64,000 bases of DNA. It comes from Pseudomonas neustonica. Lineage in GTDB: Bacteria > Pseudomonadota > Gammaproteobacteria > Pseudomonadales > Pseudomonadaceae. Made by a program: the position numbers and the translations under genes. The notes under the pieces are model-generated. The model searched no databases and was not told where the DNA came from. It saw only the letters and a list, made by a program, of their open reading frames with translations. The stretch covers positions 62,001-126,000 of the forward strand of contig NZ_RKKU01000006.1 in NCBI RefSeq assembly GCF_003797945.1, read 5' to 3'. This document shows positions 56,987 to 64,000 of the stretch, piece by piece (the first letter of the stretch is position 1; each line of letters opens with the position of its first letter).

Positions 56987-58360
56987 TCAAGCTGATGCGC
57001 CTGCGCCGAGCGCTGCGGCATCGTCGTCATCCAGTTGCTGCGCATCACTCGCCATGGTCGCTTCCATCTTCTGCCGGTCAACAACGAAGCTGCGTGAAGC
57101 CACTATCAGCGCCGCCATTGCCAGCAATAGCGCCACGGGAATCAGCAACATGGCATCGTGCAGCCCTTGCGCCTTGAAGGACTCATTCATCTCGGCCGCC
57201 CCCGCTGCCACGCGCGCTGCCTCAGCAAAATGGTCCGACAGCAGCCCCACCACCAGCGGGCCCATGCCGCCACCGAACAGGTACAAGCCGGCGAAGAACA
57301 ACGCCACTGCGGTAGCGCGCAGACGCGGCTCGATTACATCCTGAATGGCGGTATATACGCTGGTGAAGTAGTTGTAAGAAAACAGCCAGCCGAAGGCAAA
57401 CACAGCGACGAAAACGCCAATCGCTATTTCGCCAGCCATTAACGCGTAACCGGTTGCCAAGGCAGAAATCAGCATACTGATCGCGCCAAACCAAAGTCGG
57501 CCAGTGGCCCAGCGCTGATGCACCTTATCGGCCACCCAACCACCCAGGGTCAGGCCAAACAGGCCGGTCACACCAACGATCACACCCGTTGCGACCGCGG
57601 CCTGCTGTAGCGGCATATCGAAGTAGCGCTGCAGCATGGGCACCATGAAGGTGTTGCAGGCGTAGGAAGCAAAGTTGTAGGCCAACCCTGCCATGGTCAG
57701 CCACCAGAAGGTGCGGACGGCAAAGATCTTGCGGATCGGGTTGGCTACCGGGGCCGTGCTAGTCCTGACGGTTTCCGCAGCGCCGCGCGCTGGCTCCTTG
57801 ATAAAGAAGATGAACACCGCCAGCAGCAAACCCGGCAGCGCCGCAATAAAGAAAGGCGCGCGCCAGCTTCCGAAAGCCTCAACCATCGCCCCTACGGTAA
57901 AGAACGCAAGCAGCAGACCCAGTGGCAAGCCGAGCATGAATATGCCCATGGCGCGGGCGCGCTTGTGTGCCGGGAACAGATCCCCCAGTAGTGAATTGGC
58001 CGCCGGCGCGTAACTCGCCTCACCAATGCCCACCCCCATACGAATCAGCAGGAAGCTCCAGAAGTTCCAGGCAGCGCCCGTCATTGCTGTGAAGCCACTC
58101 CAGGCAACCAGCCCCCAGCCCATGATCTTGCGCCGTGAGCCGACGTCGGCCATGCGCCCTAGCTGAATACCCGCCAGGGCATACACCACGGTAAATACGG
58201 TACCGCCAAGCCCCAACTGAAAGTCGCTCAGATCCCATTCCAGGCGCAGCGGCTCGATGATGATGGCCGGGATGGTACGATCGAAGAAATTGAACATATT
58301 GGCCAGGAAAAGCAGGAAGAGGACCCGCCAGGCGTTCCTGGCTTGCTGGGACTGCTGCAT
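56987..58360 (-). CDS. Major facilitator superfamily transporter (spinster-like)
   Basis: A 457-residue inner-membrane transporter with twelve hydrophobic helices. The N-terminus WRVLFLLFLANMFNFFDRTI and the loop GRMADVGSRRKIMGWG (the MFS RxxxGRR-type motif between helices 2 and 3) place it in MFS. MGVGIGEASYAPAANSLLGD is typical of the spinster-like branch often found for organic acids or hydrophobic compounds in Pseudomonas. The substrate is unknown. It is convergent with pabB and has no partner genes. Confidence 0.87.
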   Translation of the reverse strand: MQQSQQARNAWRVLFLLFLANMFNFFDRTIPAIIIEPLRLEWDLSDFQLGLGGTVFTVVYALAGIQLGRMADVGSRRKIMGWGLVAWSGFTAMTGAAWNFWSFLLIRMGVGIGEASYAPAANSLLGDLFPAHKRARAMGIFMLGLPLGLLLAFFTVGAMVEAFGSWRAPFFIAALPGLLLAVFIFFIKEPARGAAETVRTSTAPVANPIRKIFAVRTFWWLTMAGLAYNFASYACNTFMVPMLQRYFDMPLQQAAVATGVIVGVTGLFGLTLGGWVADKVHQRWATGRLWFGAISMLISALATGYALMAGEIAIGVFVAVFAFGWLFSYNYFTSVYTAIQDVIEPRLRATAVALFFAGLYLFGGGMGPLVVGLLSDHFAEAARVAAGAAEMNESFKAQGLHDAMLLIPVALLLAMAALIVASRSFVVDRQKMEATMASDAQQLDDDDAAALGAGASA

Positions 58361-58872
58361 GGGAAGCTACCTTCTATTGTTATTGTGCCGAGACTCGCCG
58401 CTGACTAATGACCAGAACCGCTCTGGTACGCATCTTTGCTGAAAGAAACAAACCGAACGTTAATAGGTCTTACTCGCAGTCTGTACCCAATTGCCTGATC
58501 ACCGGAAGCAATAGACATCCGCATGATCAGCATGTCATCAGCAGTATGAATAACAGATAAGGTCACGCCCGAGAACAGTGCCGAAAGAGCCCTCAGCTGG
58601 CACCCTACAACGCCTTGAATAACAGCGCGCGCACCACTTTTTTGCCGTATCAGTCCTGCCGGACGCAAAAAAACCTCCGCTCGGCGGGATATAACTCAGC
58701 TATTCCTGGGTCATAGGTAACACCGTCAGCCCCACGTAACTCATATCCTTTTACAACGGGAATAACGTGCCAAGTGCAATATCCAGATTGTGTTGCTAAG
58801 TTAGGCAAAGTGGGCAAAGTGGGCAAAGTAAGACGGATAAAAAATGATTTAAAACAGGGAGAGTCCAAACAC
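58361..58872. other. Long intergenic region with a possible gene fragment and a 9-bp tandem repeat
   Basis: About 510 bases. On the minus strand, 58650-58795 reads as a protein-like fragment without a start codon (VIPVVKGYELRGADGVTYD, then PGIAELYPAERRFF) using AT-rich codons unlike the neighbours. Next to it, at 58803-58829, a 9-bp unit (GGCAAAGTG) is repeated three times. The rest holds the MFS and DUF2845 leaders. No complete gene is supported. Confidence 0.4.
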
Positions 58873-59175
58873 ATGAGAAAAACCACCAACATCTGTATAG
58901 CGCTGGCAATGACCGCGTTCTCGTTCTCTGCCAGCGCAGGATTGCGCTGTGACAACGGGCTGGTTTCCGAAGGAGATACCACACTGGAAGTTGAGCTGAA
59001 GTGCGGCAAGCCGGTGAACTCCTCAGTCACCAACCCTGCCACGGATGCGGACGGCAACCTCCTAGAGGGCGGAGCTACAGTAGAGCGCTGGGTTTACGGT
59101 CCAAATAACGGCATGTATCGCTATCTTCGCTTCGTCGACGGCACACTGGTCGATATCGATAGCAAGCGCCAATAA
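58873..59175 (+). CDS. DUF2845 family exported protein
   Basis: A 100-residue protein with a clean Sec signal peptide (MRKTTNICIALAMTAFSFSASA). The mature part has two Cys (LRCDNGLVSEGDTTLEVELKCGKP) that probably form a disulfide, and the DUF2845 pattern RWVYGPNNGMYRYLRFVDGTLVDI. This is a single small beta-rich domain of unknown function, common in Pseudomonas and relatives. The ATG at 58873 has GGGAG 11 bases upstream. It stands alone. Confidence 0.8.
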   Translation: MRKTTNICIALAMTAFSFSASAGLRCDNGLVSEGDTTLEVELKCGKPVNSSVTNPATDADGNLLEGGATVERWVYGPNNGMYRYLRFVDGTLVDIDSKRQ

Positions 59176-59511
59176 GCTGTCTTTGCCTCGTCAGCTCGAC
59201 CAGTGATAAAACCACTACTAGCGGGTTTACAGGCTAGTGGGCTGTCAGGCCGCACCATCCGGCTCTGGCAGCCCAAAACACAGCACCACTGCTAACACTA
59301 AAGCCACTCGCTCCCACTGGACTGCTAATACGTTGAACCAGCCAGCCTGGAGTCAAAAGACGCGCTTTCCTGATAAACTAGCAAACCCCGGCAACCGTTA
59401 CGGAGTTGCACTGGGTAACTCGATTTTCCGCTTTTGTGCGCAGTGATTTCGCGGCGCCTGTCAAAAGCACGTGAAAACGGCAGCAAACAAGCACTAAACA
59501 GGCACCCAGCA
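59176..59511. other. Intergenic region before dusA
   Basis: About 336 bases. An imperfect GC-rich inverted repeat (GGGCTG...CAGCCC, 59239-59274) lies after the DUF2845 gene. The rest is the dusA leader. No gene is supported. Confidence 0.5.
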
Positions 59512-60555
59512 ATGCACCCAAACCAACCATCCAGCCCAGCAACCACGCGCCCCGAGCCCAATCGCCGCTTCTCCGTTGCGCCGATGATGGATTGGACTGA
59601 CCGGCATTATCGTTACTTCGCCCGGCTGATCACGCGCCATGCGTTGCTATATACCGAGATGGTGACCACCGGCGCCATTATCCATGGCGATCGCTCACGC
59701 TTTCTGGGGTTCAACCCTGAGGAGCATCCGCTTGCGCTGCAGCTCGGTGGCAGTAATGCCGATGAATTGGGCCAGTGCGCGGCGCTAGCCGAGCAGGCAG
59801 GTTTTGCTGAAGTAAATCTGAATGTTGGCTGTCCTAGCGACCGGGTGCAAAACAACTTGATTGGCGCCTGTCTGATGGGCCACCCGCAATTGGTTGCCGA
59901 TGGCGTCAAAGCCATGCGCGACGCTTGCCAAATACCGGTGACGGTTAAACACCGCATCGGCATTAACGGCCGCGACAGCTACGCAGAGCTCTGTGATTTC
60001 GTTGGGCAGGTACATGAGGCTGGCTGCACCACCTTTGCTGTGCATGCGCGAATTGCCATCCTTGAGGGGCTGTCACCTAAAGAGAATCGCGACGTACCTC
60101 CACTGAAATACGACGTAGTACACCAGTTGAAGCGTGACTTTCCACAGCTGGAAATCCTGCTTAACGGCGGTTTGACCGACCTAGAGGTGATGCAGCAGCA
60201 TTTACAAGATCTCGATGGCGTCATGGTCGGACGTGAGGCTTACCACAACCCCTATATGATGGCTGAGGTTGATCATCGTTTCTACGCGGACGACACCCCG
60301 CCATTATCCCGTCTTGAGATTATGGCCAGGATGCGACCCTACATCGCCCGCCACATCGAGCAGGGTGGCGTTATGAATCACGTTACGCGGCACATTCTTG
60401 GACTATTTCAAGGCTTACCCGGTGCACGGCATTTCCGGCGCCAGCTAAGCAGTGCCATTCATAAGACCGATCAGCCACTGGCGCTCTATGATCAGTTACT
60501 GGACGATATGACACTGCGCCAGCAGCCACGCGATTGCGAGCGTCAGCCCGCTTGA
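59512..60555 (+). CDS. dusA: tRNA-dihydrouridine(20/20a) synthase
   Basis: DusA reduces uridines 20 and 20a in the D-loop of tRNAs with NADPH and FMN. The 347-residue protein has the Dus start RFSVAPMMDWTDRHYRYFAR, the catalytic Cys in EVNLNVGCPSDRVQ (about 106), and the C-terminal helical RNA-binding part. The SPKENRDVPPLKYD segment is typical of DusA rather than DusB or DusC. The ATG at 59512 (MHPNQPSS) is the most likely; its ribosome binding site is weak and an earlier in-frame start at 59434 exists. The next gene on the same strand is tal, 39 bases on. Confidence 0.93.
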   Translation: MHPNQPSSPATTRPEPNRRFSVAPMMDWTDRHYRYFARLITRHALLYTEMVTTGAIIHGDRSRFLGFNPEEHPLALQLGGSNADELGQCAALAEQAGFAEVNLNVGCPSDRVQNNLIGACLMGHPQLVADGVKAMRDACQIPVTVKHRIGINGRDSYAELCDFVGQVHEAGCTTFAVHARIAILEGLSPKENRDVPPLKYDVVHQLKRDFPQLEILLNGGLTDLEVMQQHLQDLDGVMVGREAYHNPYMMAEVDHRFYADDTPPLSRLEIMARMRPYIARHIEQGGVMNHVTRHILGLFQGLPGARHFRRQLSSAIHKTDQPLALYDQLLDDMTLRQQPRDCERQPA

Positions 60556-60594
60556 GGTAAGGTCAAGGCAATCTGTCGACGCATACGGAATGCC

Positions 60595-61545
60595 ATGAGC
60601 TCAAAACTGGAAAGTCTTAAACAACACACGCTGATCGTCGCCGACACTGGCGACATTGAAGCCATTCGCACCTTGCAGCCGGTAGACGCGACTACCAACC
60701 CCTCCCTGCTGCTGAAGGCGGCAGAGCAGCCAAGCTACAGCCCTTTGCTTGATCAGGTAATAGCTGACGCCAGGAGCGCTACCAATCCGGTAGCCGAAGC
60801 CTGCGATCGCTTTGCCGTTGCGGTCGGTAGTGAAATCATCAAGCTGATCCCTGGCCGCATCTCAACCGAGGTAGATGCACGCCTGTCATTTGATCGCCCT
60901 GCAACGCTGAAAAAAGCCATTGAGCTAATCGAGCGCTATGAACGTGCAGGCGTCACTCGCGACCGCGTTCTGATCAAGATCGCCTCCACGTGGGAAGGCA
61001 TTCAGGCCGCGGCTGAGCTAGAGCGAGAAGGCATTCAGTGCAACCTCACCCTGCTCTTCTCCTTTGCTCAGGCCAAGGCCTGCGCCGACGCTGGTGTTTT
61101 TCTGATTTCACCCTTCGTGGGTCGTATCTACGATTGGTACAAAAAACAGGAAGGGCGCGATTTCAGCGGCCTGGATGATCCAGGCGTGCAATCCGTCGCG
61201 CGAATTTACCGATACTACAAGAAGCATCTGTATAACACCGTTGTCATGGGCGCCAGCTTCCGCAATATGGGACAGATAGAGGCGTTGACCGGTTGTGACC
61301 GACTCACCATCAGTCCCGCGTTATTGCAGAGCCTGAAGGATGAGGACGGCGTATTAACGCCCTCCTCGCTGCTGACCAACGGGCAGGTAGATGAACGCGA
61401 TATTTTGAATGAAAGTCGCTTCCGCTGGCAGCATAATGAAGATGCTATGGCCACAGAGAAACTGGCAGAAGGCATACGCGCCTTTGCTGCCGATCAGGTC
61501 AAGTTGGAAAAACTGGTTATTGCTCGACTGGAATCAGGCGTCTGA
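60595..61545 (+). CDS. tal: Transaldolase
   Basis: Transaldolase moves dihydroxyacetone units between sugar phosphates in the pentose phosphate pathway. The 316-residue protein matches the TalB type: [15 protein letters not shown] near residue 32-46, the Schiff-base Lys in [13 protein letters not shown] (about 130), and [16 protein letters not shown] and [15 protein letters not shown] further on. It follows dusA on the same strand and its stop overlaps the stop of the convergent STAS gene by 12 bases. Confidence 0.96.
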   Translation: MSSKLESLKQHTLIVADTGDIEAIRTLQPVDATTNPSLLLKAAEQPSYSPLLDQVIADARSATNPVAEACDRFAVAVGSEIIKLIPGRISTEVDARLSFDRPATLKKAIELIERYERAGVTRDRVLIKIASTWEGIQAAAELEREGIQCNLTLLFSFAQAKACADAGVFLISPFVGRIYDWYKKQEGRDFSGLDDPGVQSVARIYRYYKKHLYNTVVMGASFRNMGQIEALTGCDRLTISPALLQSLKDEDGVLTPSSLLTNGQVDERDILNESRFRWQHNEDAMATEKLAEGIRAFAADQVKLEKLVIARLESGV

Positions 61546-62022
61546 TTCCAGTGCGCTGACCAGGTCACGGAAGGCTTCGCGGTTATTCTCATTAAGCTGC
61601 ATCAAAATATGATGCGCTTCGAGCACCTTCTTTTTGACCTTGTCTTCAGACAGGATCTGCCCAGGCAGATCCTGTAATTCGGCGCAGGTCGGCGTAGTTT
61701 CCGGCACGATATTGAATACCTGATCAAAGCCCATGCTTTGCAGCAGACGATTCATATCATCGTGATTGGACACCAGCGTCGGTAGAAATCCCACCTTTTG
61801 CTTGGACAGGATCGACAGTTTGGCCAGCAAGCCAAGCGAGGTACTGTCTATGCCTTCGGTTTCAGTCAGATCAATCACAATCGACTCAAAGCTCAAGACA
61901 CTGAAAATCTTTTCGATATAGGCATCCAGCGCCGCGCACAGCGTCAGCCTGACGTCACCAATGAACTTGAGTACAAAGGTGCCCTGCGATTCCGCAAACT
62001 GGATCTTGCCAGTAGTCATCAT
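61534..62022 (-). CDS. rssC: STAS-domain anti-sigma factor antagonist (RssC-like)
   Basis: A 162-residue protein with an N-terminal STAS domain. The phosphorylatable site reads [11 protein letters not shown] (about 57-67), in the usual loop, and FKxxGDVR-like start [13 protein letters not shown] is also typical. A C-terminal extension of about 50 residues is helical. Such proteins bind partner switches and are dephosphorylated by a PP2C phosphatase, here the response regulator encoded immediately upstream (ATGATGA overlap). In Pseudomonas the pair next to tal is known as rssB-rssC; I assign the symbol by that context. Confidence 0.8.
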   Translation of the reverse strand: MMTTGKIQFAESQGTFVLKFIGDVRLTLCAALDAYIEKIFSVLSFESIVIDLTETEGIDSTSLGLLAKLSILSKQKVGFLPTLVSNHDDMNRLLQSMGFDQVFNIVPETTPTCAELQDLPGQILSEDKVKKKVLEAHHILMQLNENNREAFRDLVSALESDA

Positions 62023-63209
62023 TCTGCGTTCCTGCCTAACACCAAAACGGAAATATCATCGGGCATGGTCTTGTTGGGGTCGATACCCAAACCAGCCATC
62101 AACCCACGCAACGCGCCACCTGACTCGGCAAACAACTGAGGTAGCCGCGCCTCCTTCTCTTTCAGCGTAGTACCTTCAAGGCAATCCAACACGCCATCCG
62201 AACATAGCGCCAGACTAAACTGCGCTGGCAAGTCAATCACCTCGTCCTGATACTCGGCGTCTTCAAACAAACCAACCGGCCGTCCCCTGCCTTGCAGGTA
62301 ACTCGCCTCGCCATCAGCAAAAATTACCGGCAACGGCAAGTGCCCACCAATACTGTAAGTCAGGGTTTGCTGCTGCTCATCAATCACACCGCCCAGCATA
62401 GTGACATGCTTGCCCAAATTACAGGCAATAAGGCTGCGGTTGATATGGCTAAGCACATCGGAAGGCTTGAATTCGATACGGCCAGAACTCTCTGCCTTAC
62501 GCTGCTCATACATCAAACGCGTGGTCATGAACTTGAGCAACACTGTCACGAAGGCAGAGGAAGATCCGTGCCCGGAGACGTCCGCCAGATAAAAGGCCAG
62601 CTGACTGTCGGACACGCGAAAGTAGTCAACAAAGTCGCCAGACAGATAAAGCGAGGGGATCAAACGGTGCTCGAAGCGGTACTCGCCACTAGCCCAAGGC
62701 GATGCCGGGAGCATGTTCAGCTGCACCTGATGGCCGGCAGCCTGGTCATCACGCAATTCCTTGAGATGGTTTTCGAGCTCGCGATTAGCACGTTCAAGAC
62801 GCTCTCTAATACGCTGATTTTCCAAACTCAGGCGAGAGCGCTCAAGCGAGCGGGCCACGGCGTGCTCAAGAACAACCAGATCATCAAGGGGTTTAATCAG
62901 ATAATCGCTGGCACCCAGGCGCAGCGCTTCAACCACATCAGCCATGACGCCGTCGGCGGATATGACAATAACCGGCATATCCTGATCGCGCTCGGTGATC
63001 TCGCGAACCAGGGCAAAACCACTATTATCACCCAGGTGAAGATCACACAGCACCAGGCCCGGGCGCTGCGCATTGAAGATCGCAAGCCCCTCGCTGGCAT
63101 CTCTGGCCTGCAGGACATCATATCCACCACGTTCCATATGCGCTGAAATGCGCTGCCGAACGTGATCATCGTCGTCAATCACCAGCAGTGTCGTGCCTGG
63201 AAGCTGCAT
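62019..63209 (-). CDS. rssB: Response regulator with PP2C-type phosphatase output (RssB-like)
   Basis: A 396-residue signalling protein. Residues 5-120 are a receiver domain with acidic pocket Asp12-14, phospho-acceptor Asp56 in LVLCDLHLGD, Ser84 and Lys106 in YLIKPLDD. A coiled linker (about 125-165) leads to a PP2C/SpoIIE-type domain with LSGDFVDYF, YLADVSGHGSSSAF and the late CSDGVLDCLE and MPDDISVLVL. It should dephosphorylate the STAS partner and, in Pseudomonas, acts on the stress sigma factor RpoS. No kinase domain follows the phosphatase. Confidence 0.88.
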   Translation of the reverse strand: MQLPGTTLLVIDDDDHVRQRISAHMERGGYDVLQARDASEGLAIFNAQRPGLVLCDLHLGDNSGFALVREITERDQDMPVIVISADGVMADVVEALRLGASDYLIKPLDDLVVLEHAVARSLERSRLSLENQRIRERLERANRELENHLKELRDDQAAGHQVQLNMLPASPWASGEYRFEHRLIPSLYLSGDFVDYFRVSDSQLAFYLADVSGHGSSSAFVTVLLKFMTTRLMYEQRKAESSGRIEFKPSDVLSHINRSLIACNLGKHVTMLGGVIDEQQQTLTYSIGGHLPLPVIFADGEASYLQGRGRPVGLFEDAEYQDEVIDLPAQFSLALCSDGVLDCLEGTTLKEKEARLPQLFAESGGALRGLMAGLGIDPNKTMPDDISVLVLGRNAE

Positions 63210-63437
63210 AGAGTCCCTACGTCATTGTCATGGAGCGCGGCTAAAGCCATGACCACAGGGTGGAGAGCCAAAATCAGGTAAAAACCTGATGTTTTCAAGG
63301 GCCAAACAGTACTCCCATCCGTACCAGCAAGCAACCGTTACCCGCTGAGCCGGTGGCGCTTGTCTCCGAGCATAGTCGGCACTAGGATACATAAGAATAA
63401 AAATCGATATCCTGTTTCGCCTCAGCCGGAGTAGACC

Positions 63438-63743
63438 ATGTCATTTCATGACCAGCAGTACAGCGAAAAACGTGACTTCATGCGCATGAAAATGGAGACC
63501 ACAGCCACACTGACGGTCATCGCCGAGAACCTGACCCATTCGGTACACTGCCATGATCTATCGAACCAGGGTGCGCAGATTCAATGCCCCCAGAGCATTG
63601 CCGAAGACACGGCAGTAGAACTCAACATACCCTCCCCTACACCAGGCATGAAAGGCTTGCAGGCCAGAGGGCAGGTCGTGCGCTGCGCGGCGACCGAAGG
63701 GGGCAGCTACGCTATTGGCATTCAGTTCGACACCCTCGACTGA
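63438..63743 (+). CDS. PilZ domain protein
   Basis: A 101-residue single-domain protein. Both cyclic-di-GMP contact motifs are present: RxxxR at Arg12-Arg16 (RDFMR) and DxSxxG at Asp40-Gly45 (DLSNQG). Binding of cyclic di-GMP is therefore likely. It lies divergent from rssB across 228 bases and convergent with mlaA. No target is identifiable; position next to a stress-signalling pair is suggestive only. Confidence 0.86.
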   Translation: MSFHDQQYSEKRDFMRMKMETTATLTVIAENLTHSVHCHDLSNQGAQIQCPQSIAEDTAVELNIPSPTPGMKGLQARGQVVRCAATEGGSYAIGIQFDTLD

Positions 63744-63763
63744 GGGTGCGGCCAAGCGGTGAG

Positions 63764-63794
63764 ACGTACCAGACTTAGAACTCGTCTGGTACGT
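63764..63794. terminator. Inverted repeat overlapping the end of mlaA
   Basis: A perfect 11-bp stem ACGTACCAGAC (63764-63774) / GTCTGGTACGT (63784-63794). The loop contains the mlaA stop codon. No T-run follows on either strand, so termination is only one possibility. Confidence 0.45.
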
Positions 63795-64000
63795 TGCCAT
63801 CTTTGACTTTATATTCGCGGTTTTGCAAATACGCGTTGCGGATAAAGGTATAGCGATCACCGCGAACCAGGCGCTCGCGCTCAAGCAGACCTGCGCGCGT
63901 ATCAACCAGGTCCAGTGCAAACCAGGAGTTACGCACTGGCACGTCGCTGATGTAACCGGTGTAAGTGTAATTAAAGAAGTTTTCCGGCAGCTTTGAAGCC
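63775..64000 (-). CDS. mlaA: MlaA (VacJ) lipoprotein, C-terminal part
   Basis: Only the last 75 codons lie in the window. They read FFNYTYTGYISDVPVRNSW, then ALDLVDTRAGLLERERLV and YTFIRNAYLQNREYKV, ending VPDEF. This matches the C-terminus of MlaA, the outer-membrane lipoprotein that removes misplaced phospholipids from the outer leaflet and passes them to MlaC. The gene continues past base 64000. Its neighbour PilZ-rssB-rssC-tal order is the one I recall from Pseudomonas. Confidence 0.85.
   Translation of the reverse strand, partial: ASKLPENFFNYTYTGYISDVPVRNSWFALDLVDTRAGLLERERLVRGDRYTFIRNAYLQNREYKVKDGNVPDEF

Noticed and set aside
58405..58668. An 87-codon minus-strand frame upstream of the MFS gene
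   Set aside because: No Shine-Dalgarno, no similarity I recognise, and mixed hydrophobic/charged noise.

Overview
The window looks like chromosomal DNA of a gammaproteobacterium of the Pseudomonas group. Several gene neighbourhoods match ones I recall from Pseudomonas genomes: rhomboid / metallophosphoesterase / nadK, the cobO-cobB-bluB cobalamin run, tig-clpP-clpX-lon-hupB-ppiD, tRNA-Arg/His/Leu beside folD, and dusA-tal-rssC-rssB with mlaA. The porin is of the OprD type. A salt-water relative of the Halopseudomonas kind is possible, but the sequence alone does not settle the species. I see no complete insertion sequence, prophage, CRISPR array, rRNA gene or replication origin.

Layout. 1-4.7 kb: rhomboid protease (cut by the window edge), a phosphatase, NAD kinase, a DUF1853 protein and an unknown coiled-coil protein. 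4.9-8.2 kb: fadH and a divergent AraC-type regulator. 8.2-20.9 kb: one long leftward B12 operon. A sigma-70 promoter and a cobalamin riboswitch precede a TonB-dependent receptor, a small membrane protein, cobO, cobB, bluB, a BtuF-like protein, cbiB, cobD, cobQ, cobU, cobT, cobC and cobS, most joined by overlapping stop/start codons. It covers uptake, adenosylation, a,c-diamidation, lower-ligand synthesis and nucleotide-loop assembly, but no corrin-ring genes are present. 21.0-24.9 kb: three genes I do not recognise as a known system: an OmpA-type glycine-zipper lipoprotein, a multi-pass membrane protein and an exported VWA-like protein. 25-33 kb: tRNA-Asp, small conserved genes, a retropepsin-like protein, a chemoreceptor, a Na+/H+ antiporter family protein, an FMN reductase and an OprD-like porin.

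33.3-42.0 kb: the protein quality-control block ppiD, hupB, lon, clpX, clpP, tig, all leftward. lon and clpX each have a good heat-shock (sigma-32) promoter. 42.3-44.7 kb: a truncated short-chain dehydrogenase, about 0.5 kb of apparently non-coding DNA, tRNA-Leu, tRNA-His, tRNA-Arg and folD. 44.8-52.7 kb: an SDR protein and the 2-methylcitrate operon (GntR regulator, prpB, prpC, acnD, prpF) for propionyl-CoA breakdown. Three copies of an ATTGT-N2-ACAAT operator lie upstream, and a dispersed-repeat-like segment lies between acnD and prpF. 53-58.4 kb: an inactive transglutaminase membrane protein, an ATP-grasp ligase, pabB and an MFS transporter. 58.9-64 kb: a DUF2845 protein, dusA, tal, an STAS / REC-PP2C signalling pair, a PilZ protein and the end of mlaA.

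The best candidates for something new are the three-gene envelope operon at 21.0-24.9 kb, a 26-codon ORF with a near-perfect ribosome binding site at 8.25 kb, the membrane protein and leaderless BtuF-like protein inside the B12 operon, and the triple operator of the methylcitrate regulator.
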